The notes beneath the pieces were generated by a model. The model did no database searches and was not told the origin of the DNA. It saw only the letters and a program-made list of their open reading frames with translations. Shown here piece by piece: positions 13,295 through 15,335 of a stretch of DNA of 15,335 nt. The stretch is from Cyanobacteria bacterium UBA11370 (GTDB taxonomy: Bacteria > Cyanobacteriota > Cyanobacteriia > Cyanobacteriales > Coleofasciculaceae): positions 13,340-28,674 of the forward strand of contig DNGI01000510.1 of NCBI GenBank assembly GCA_003486645.1. Direction: 5' to 3'. The position numbers and the translations under genes were made by a program. How positions within the stretch are numbered: the stretch's first letter is position 1; the number at the start of each line of letters is the position of its first letter.

Positions 13295-13705
13295 ATGAGT
13301 TCGATTCAGTCTGAAAACACCCAGTCAATTCAATATCCAGGTCGCACGGTCAAACGCGCCCAACAAGCCATGTGTTGTTTGCCCTTCGAGTTGCCCTTAT
13401 TTGTGGCAATGCGCTCTACCAGTATCTCCCTCCAAGCGATCGCGGGTCAAACGGGCGTTGAGTCCCGTTACACAAAATACCCCTTGTCGGAATTAACCGT
13501 AGAAAGTGATTTAATGTGGCTGATTCAGGTTGGCGTTTTGCGCCGAGAAGTTGATGGCCAAGGCATTACTGATAGTTTCCGCTTGACACCGTTAGGTCGC
13601 CAGTTAGTGGAAAAATGGACAAACCAAGGACAGACATTACCACCCCCATCCGTTTGGGATCGGCTTTATAATATCTTGAACCGCTGGTTGCGCCTACCCT
13701 TTTGA
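13295..13705 (+). CDS. Npun_F0494 family conserved cyanobacterial protein
   Basis: This encodes 136 residues from the ATG; a TTG at 13280 would add five. The sequence resembles the conserved cyanobacterial family named after Npun_F0494: a YPGRTVKRAQQAMCCLPF segment, LFVAMRSTSISLQAIAGQTGVES, then the strongly typical LMWLIQVGVLRREVDGQGITDSFRLTPLGRQLVEKW. The pattern LTPLGRQLVEKW, together with the preceding helix and beta-wing-like region, looks like the end of a winged-helix fold, so DNA binding is possible but not shown. No signal peptide, membrane segment or enzymatic motif is visible. It has its own 246-base upstream region, divergent from the peroxiredoxin gene, and cobQ follows 88 bases downstream on the same strand, so they may be co-transcribed. 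Its function is unknown. The family name is from recollection of the sequence, not from a search. Confidence 0.75.
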   Translation: MSSIQSENTQSIQYPGRTVKRAQQAMCCLPFELPLFVAMRSTSISLQAIAGQTGVESRYTKYPLSELTVESDLMWLIQVGVLRREVDGQGITDSFRLTPLGRQLVEKWTNQGQTLPPPSVWDRLYNILNRWLRLPF

Positions 13706-13743
13706 TTTCATCTGTTCAAAATGATTTCTTGATTCTAGTTTGA

Positions 13744-13790
13744 CCCCACTCCCGGTCTCCCTACTCCTTACTCCCCATTCGCCATTCCCG
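13744..13790. repeat. Pyrimidine-rich short tandem repeat before cobQ
   Basis: This 47-base stretch is built from degenerate ACTCCCC/CTACTCC/CATTCCC units and is the strand-inverted counterpart of the purine-rich repeat after cobQ. Such 7-8-base STRR repeats are common between genes of filamentous cyanobacteria. It ends three bases before the cobQ start and leaves no recognisable ribosome binding site there. Confidence 0.6.
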
Positions 13791-13793
13791 ATT

Positions 13794-15293
13794 ATGAAAG
13801 CCATTATGGTAGTGGGTACAACCTCCCACGCAGGAAAATCCTTGATTGTCACCGCTTTGTGCCGCATTCTCGCCCGTCGGGGCTGGCGCGTATCGCCATT
13901 TAAGGGACAAAACATGGCTCTGAATGCCTATGTTACCCTCAATGGGGGCGAAATTGGACATGCACAGGCAGTACAAGCTTGGGCGGCTGATGTAACGCCC
14001 TGTGTAGAAATGAATCCAATTTTACTCAAGCCCCAGGGAGATATGACCTCTCAAGTGATTCTCATGGGTCAAGCGGTGGGTAAGGTGGGTGCGGCGGAGT
14101 ATTATGAACAGTATTTTGATCGGGGTTGGCAAGCCATTGAACACTGTCTAAACCGCCTCGGTCACGAATTTGATTTACTGGTTTGTGAGGGTGCGGGTAG
14201 TCCGGCGGAGGTTAACCTCAAGCACCGCGACCTGACCAATATGCGAGTGGCAAAGTATTTAAATGCTCCCACGTTGTTAGTGGTTGATATTGATCGCGGT
14301 GGAGCGTTTGCTCATATCATCGGGACTCTAGAACTATTAGACCCAGACGAACGAGCGTTGATTAAAGGAATCGTTATTAATAAGTTTAGAGGACAGCGAT
14401 CGCTCTTACAATCGGGTATCACTTGGCTCGAAGAACGCACGGGTATTCCTGTTGTTGGCGTTATTCCTTGGATAGAAGAACTTTTCCCCGCTGAAGATTC
14501 TCTTGATTTGTTGGAACGTAGCGGGAAGAAAAAGCAGGGAAGCGAAATTACCATTGCAATAATTCGGCTACCTCGAATTTCTAACTTTACGGATTTTGAT
14601 CCTTTAGACGCTGAACCCACAGTTACAGTAAAATACCTGATGCCCAACCAACCGTTAGGCCATCCGGATGCGGTTATTATTCCAGGAACGAAAACTACCA
14701 TTCCTGACTTATTGGTTCTCCAAAAAACAGGCATGGCAACAGAAATTAAAAACTACGCCGCCGCAGGTGGAACGCTTCTGGGAGTCTGTGGCGGATTCCA
14801 AATGTTAGGGCAAGTGCTAGTTGATCCCGATGGAATCGAAGGTCAAGCCGGACAATATAAAGGGTTAGACTTGTTGCCCTTAAAAACTTGGATTACGAGT
14901 AATAAAATAGCCCGTCAACGGTTAGTAACGTCCAATTATCCTCAAGCAGGTTTACCTGTGGCGGGTTATGAAATTCATCAAGGACGTTCTCGACTTTTGG
15001 AGTTAGATACAGGAGAAAAAGAGTCGGCTTATAAACCTCTCTGTGATGACCCAGGCTTAGGTATTGTGGACGTGGGTCAAAAAATTTGGGGTACTTATCT
15101 CCACGGTTTGTTTGACAATGGTCCTTGGCGACGTGCCTGGCTAAATAAACTGCGACATCAGCGAGGATTACCGTCTCTCCCCAATGGCATCCCTAACTAC
15201 CGCGAACAGCGAGAAGCTCTTTTAAATTCCCTCGCTAATCTGGTAGAAGCTCATTTGGATTTAAGCTCCGTTTTACCTTCTCAGAAGGAGTAG
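13794..15293 (+). CDS. cobQ: Cobyric acid synthase (adenosylcobyrate synthase)
   Basis: This 499-residue cytoplasmic enzyme carries out the glutamine- and ATP-dependent amidation of side chains b, d, e and g of adenosylcobyrinate a,c-diamide in cobalamin synthesis. The N-terminal half is a dethiobiotin-synthetase-like ATPase: P-loop GTTSHAGKS (8-16), PFKGQNMALNA (35-45), CEGAGSPAEVNL (131-142) and VDIDRGGAFA (164-173). The C-terminal half is a glutamine amidotransferase: IIPGTK (295-300), nucleophile C332 in GVCGGFQMLG, YEIHQGRS (392-399) and H437 in GTYLHGLFD. All key residues are intact and the length is standard. The frame is open upstream to an ATG at 13740, but those 18 residues are encoded by tandem repeat DNA and precede the conserved MKAIMVVGTTSHAGK start, so 13794 is chosen. 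The Npun_F0494-like gene lies 88 bases upstream. Confidence 0.97.
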   Translation: MKAIMVVGTTSHAGKSLIVTALCRILARRGWRVSPFKGQNMALNAYVTLNGGEIGHAQAVQAWAADVTPCVEMNPILLKPQGDMTSQVILMGQAVGKVGAAEYYEQYFDRGWQAIEHCLNRLGHEFDLLVCEGAGSPAEVNLKHRDLTNMRVAKYLNAPTLLVVDIDRGGAFAHIIGTLELLDPDERALIKGIVINKFRGQRSLLQSGITWLEERTGIPVVGVIPWIEELFPAEDSLDLLERSGKKKQGSEITIAIIRLPRISNFTDFDPLDAEPTVTVKYLMPNQPLGHPDAVIIPGTKTTIPDLLVLQKTGMATEIKNYAAAGGTLLGVCGGFQMLGQVLVDPDGIEGQAGQYKGLDLLPLKTWITSNKIARQRLVTSNYPQAGLPVAGYEIHQGRSRLLELDTGEKESAYKPLCDDPGLGIVDVGQKIWGTYLHGLFDNGPWRRAWLNKLRHQRGLPSLPNGIPNYREQREALLNSLANLVEAHLDLSSVLPSQKE

Positions 15294-15335
15294 GGAGATG
15301 GGGAGATGGGGAGATGGGGAGTGGGGAGTGGGGAG
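15293..15335. repeat. Purine-rich short tandem repeat after cobQ
   Basis: Directly after the cobQ stop come the units GGGAGAT, GGGGAGAT, GGGGAGAT, GGGGAGT, GGGGAGT and GGGGAG, switching from an 8-base to a 7-base period at 15316. The array runs off the window. It is of the STRR type known from cyanobacteria, in opposite orientation to the repeat before cobQ. It has no spacers and is not a CRISPR. Confidence 0.8.

Noticed and set aside
13740..13793. 18 extra residues at the CobQ N-terminus
   Set aside because: They are translated from a short tandem repeat and precede the conserved MKAIMVVGTTSHAGK start.
14312..14734. 140-residue ORF opposite cobQ
   Set aside because: It lies entirely antisense to a complete, conserved cobQ frame and shows no domain.
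15293..15335. CRISPR-like repeat at the end of the window
   Set aside because: The units are 7-8 bases long and directly adjacent, with no spacers; it is a tandem repeat.

Overview
The window is a stretch of cyanobacterial chromosome. The octamer GCGATCGC (HIP1) occurs at least 14 times in 15.3 kb (for example at 217, 2157, 3339, 3441, 3876, 4349, 4719, 6923, 9403, 9848, 12539, 12567, 13436 and 14396). Purine-rich short tandem repeats lie beside cobQ. The protein families are typical of cyanobacteria: CHAT-CHASE2, TPR-CHAT, Uma2, an Npun_F0494-type protein and a Pol I with a cyanobacterial-style insertion. Base composition is moderate. A filamentous or otherwise large-genome cyanobacterium is likely, but the genus cannot be named from this sequence.

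Layout. (1) 29-1027 (+): a DnaJ/CbpA-type co-chaperone. (2) 2934-1058 (-): a translationally coupled pair, a DUF3696-type AAA/ABC ATPase followed by a PIN-like nuclease (stop and start overlap by one base). This resembles two-gene ATPase-effector defence or toxin modules. (3) 3135-8835 (+): a cluster of TPR-CHAT protease, Uma2-type PD-(D/E)XK nuclease, and membrane CHAT-CHASE2 protein, followed by a small exported protein (9098-9379). The gaps in this region hold several large inverted repeats, at 5461-5525, 6153-6222 and 8843-8948. (4) 12408-9442 (-): DNA polymerase I with all three activities apparently intact. Upstream of it, 13048-12614 (-) encodes a Bcp/PrxQ peroxiredoxin that lacks the usual resolving cysteine. 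(5) 13295-13705 (+): a small conserved cyanobacterial protein. (6) 13794-15293 (+): cobyric acid synthase CobQ/CbiP, flanked by short tandem repeats in opposite orientation.

The ends are housekeeping genes (chaperone; replication/repair, redox defence, cobalamin synthesis). The 1058-9379 interior looks accessory: two predicted nucleases, one ATPase and two caspase-like CHAT proteins of different architecture. The most interesting candidates are the ATPase-PIN pair, the CHAT/Uma2 cluster with its structured intergenic elements, and a compact regulatory region upstream of the peroxiredoxin. In that region an RpaB HLR1-like direct repeat overlaps a PerR/Fur-like palindrome. No tRNA, rRNA, CRISPR array or complete insertion sequence was seen.
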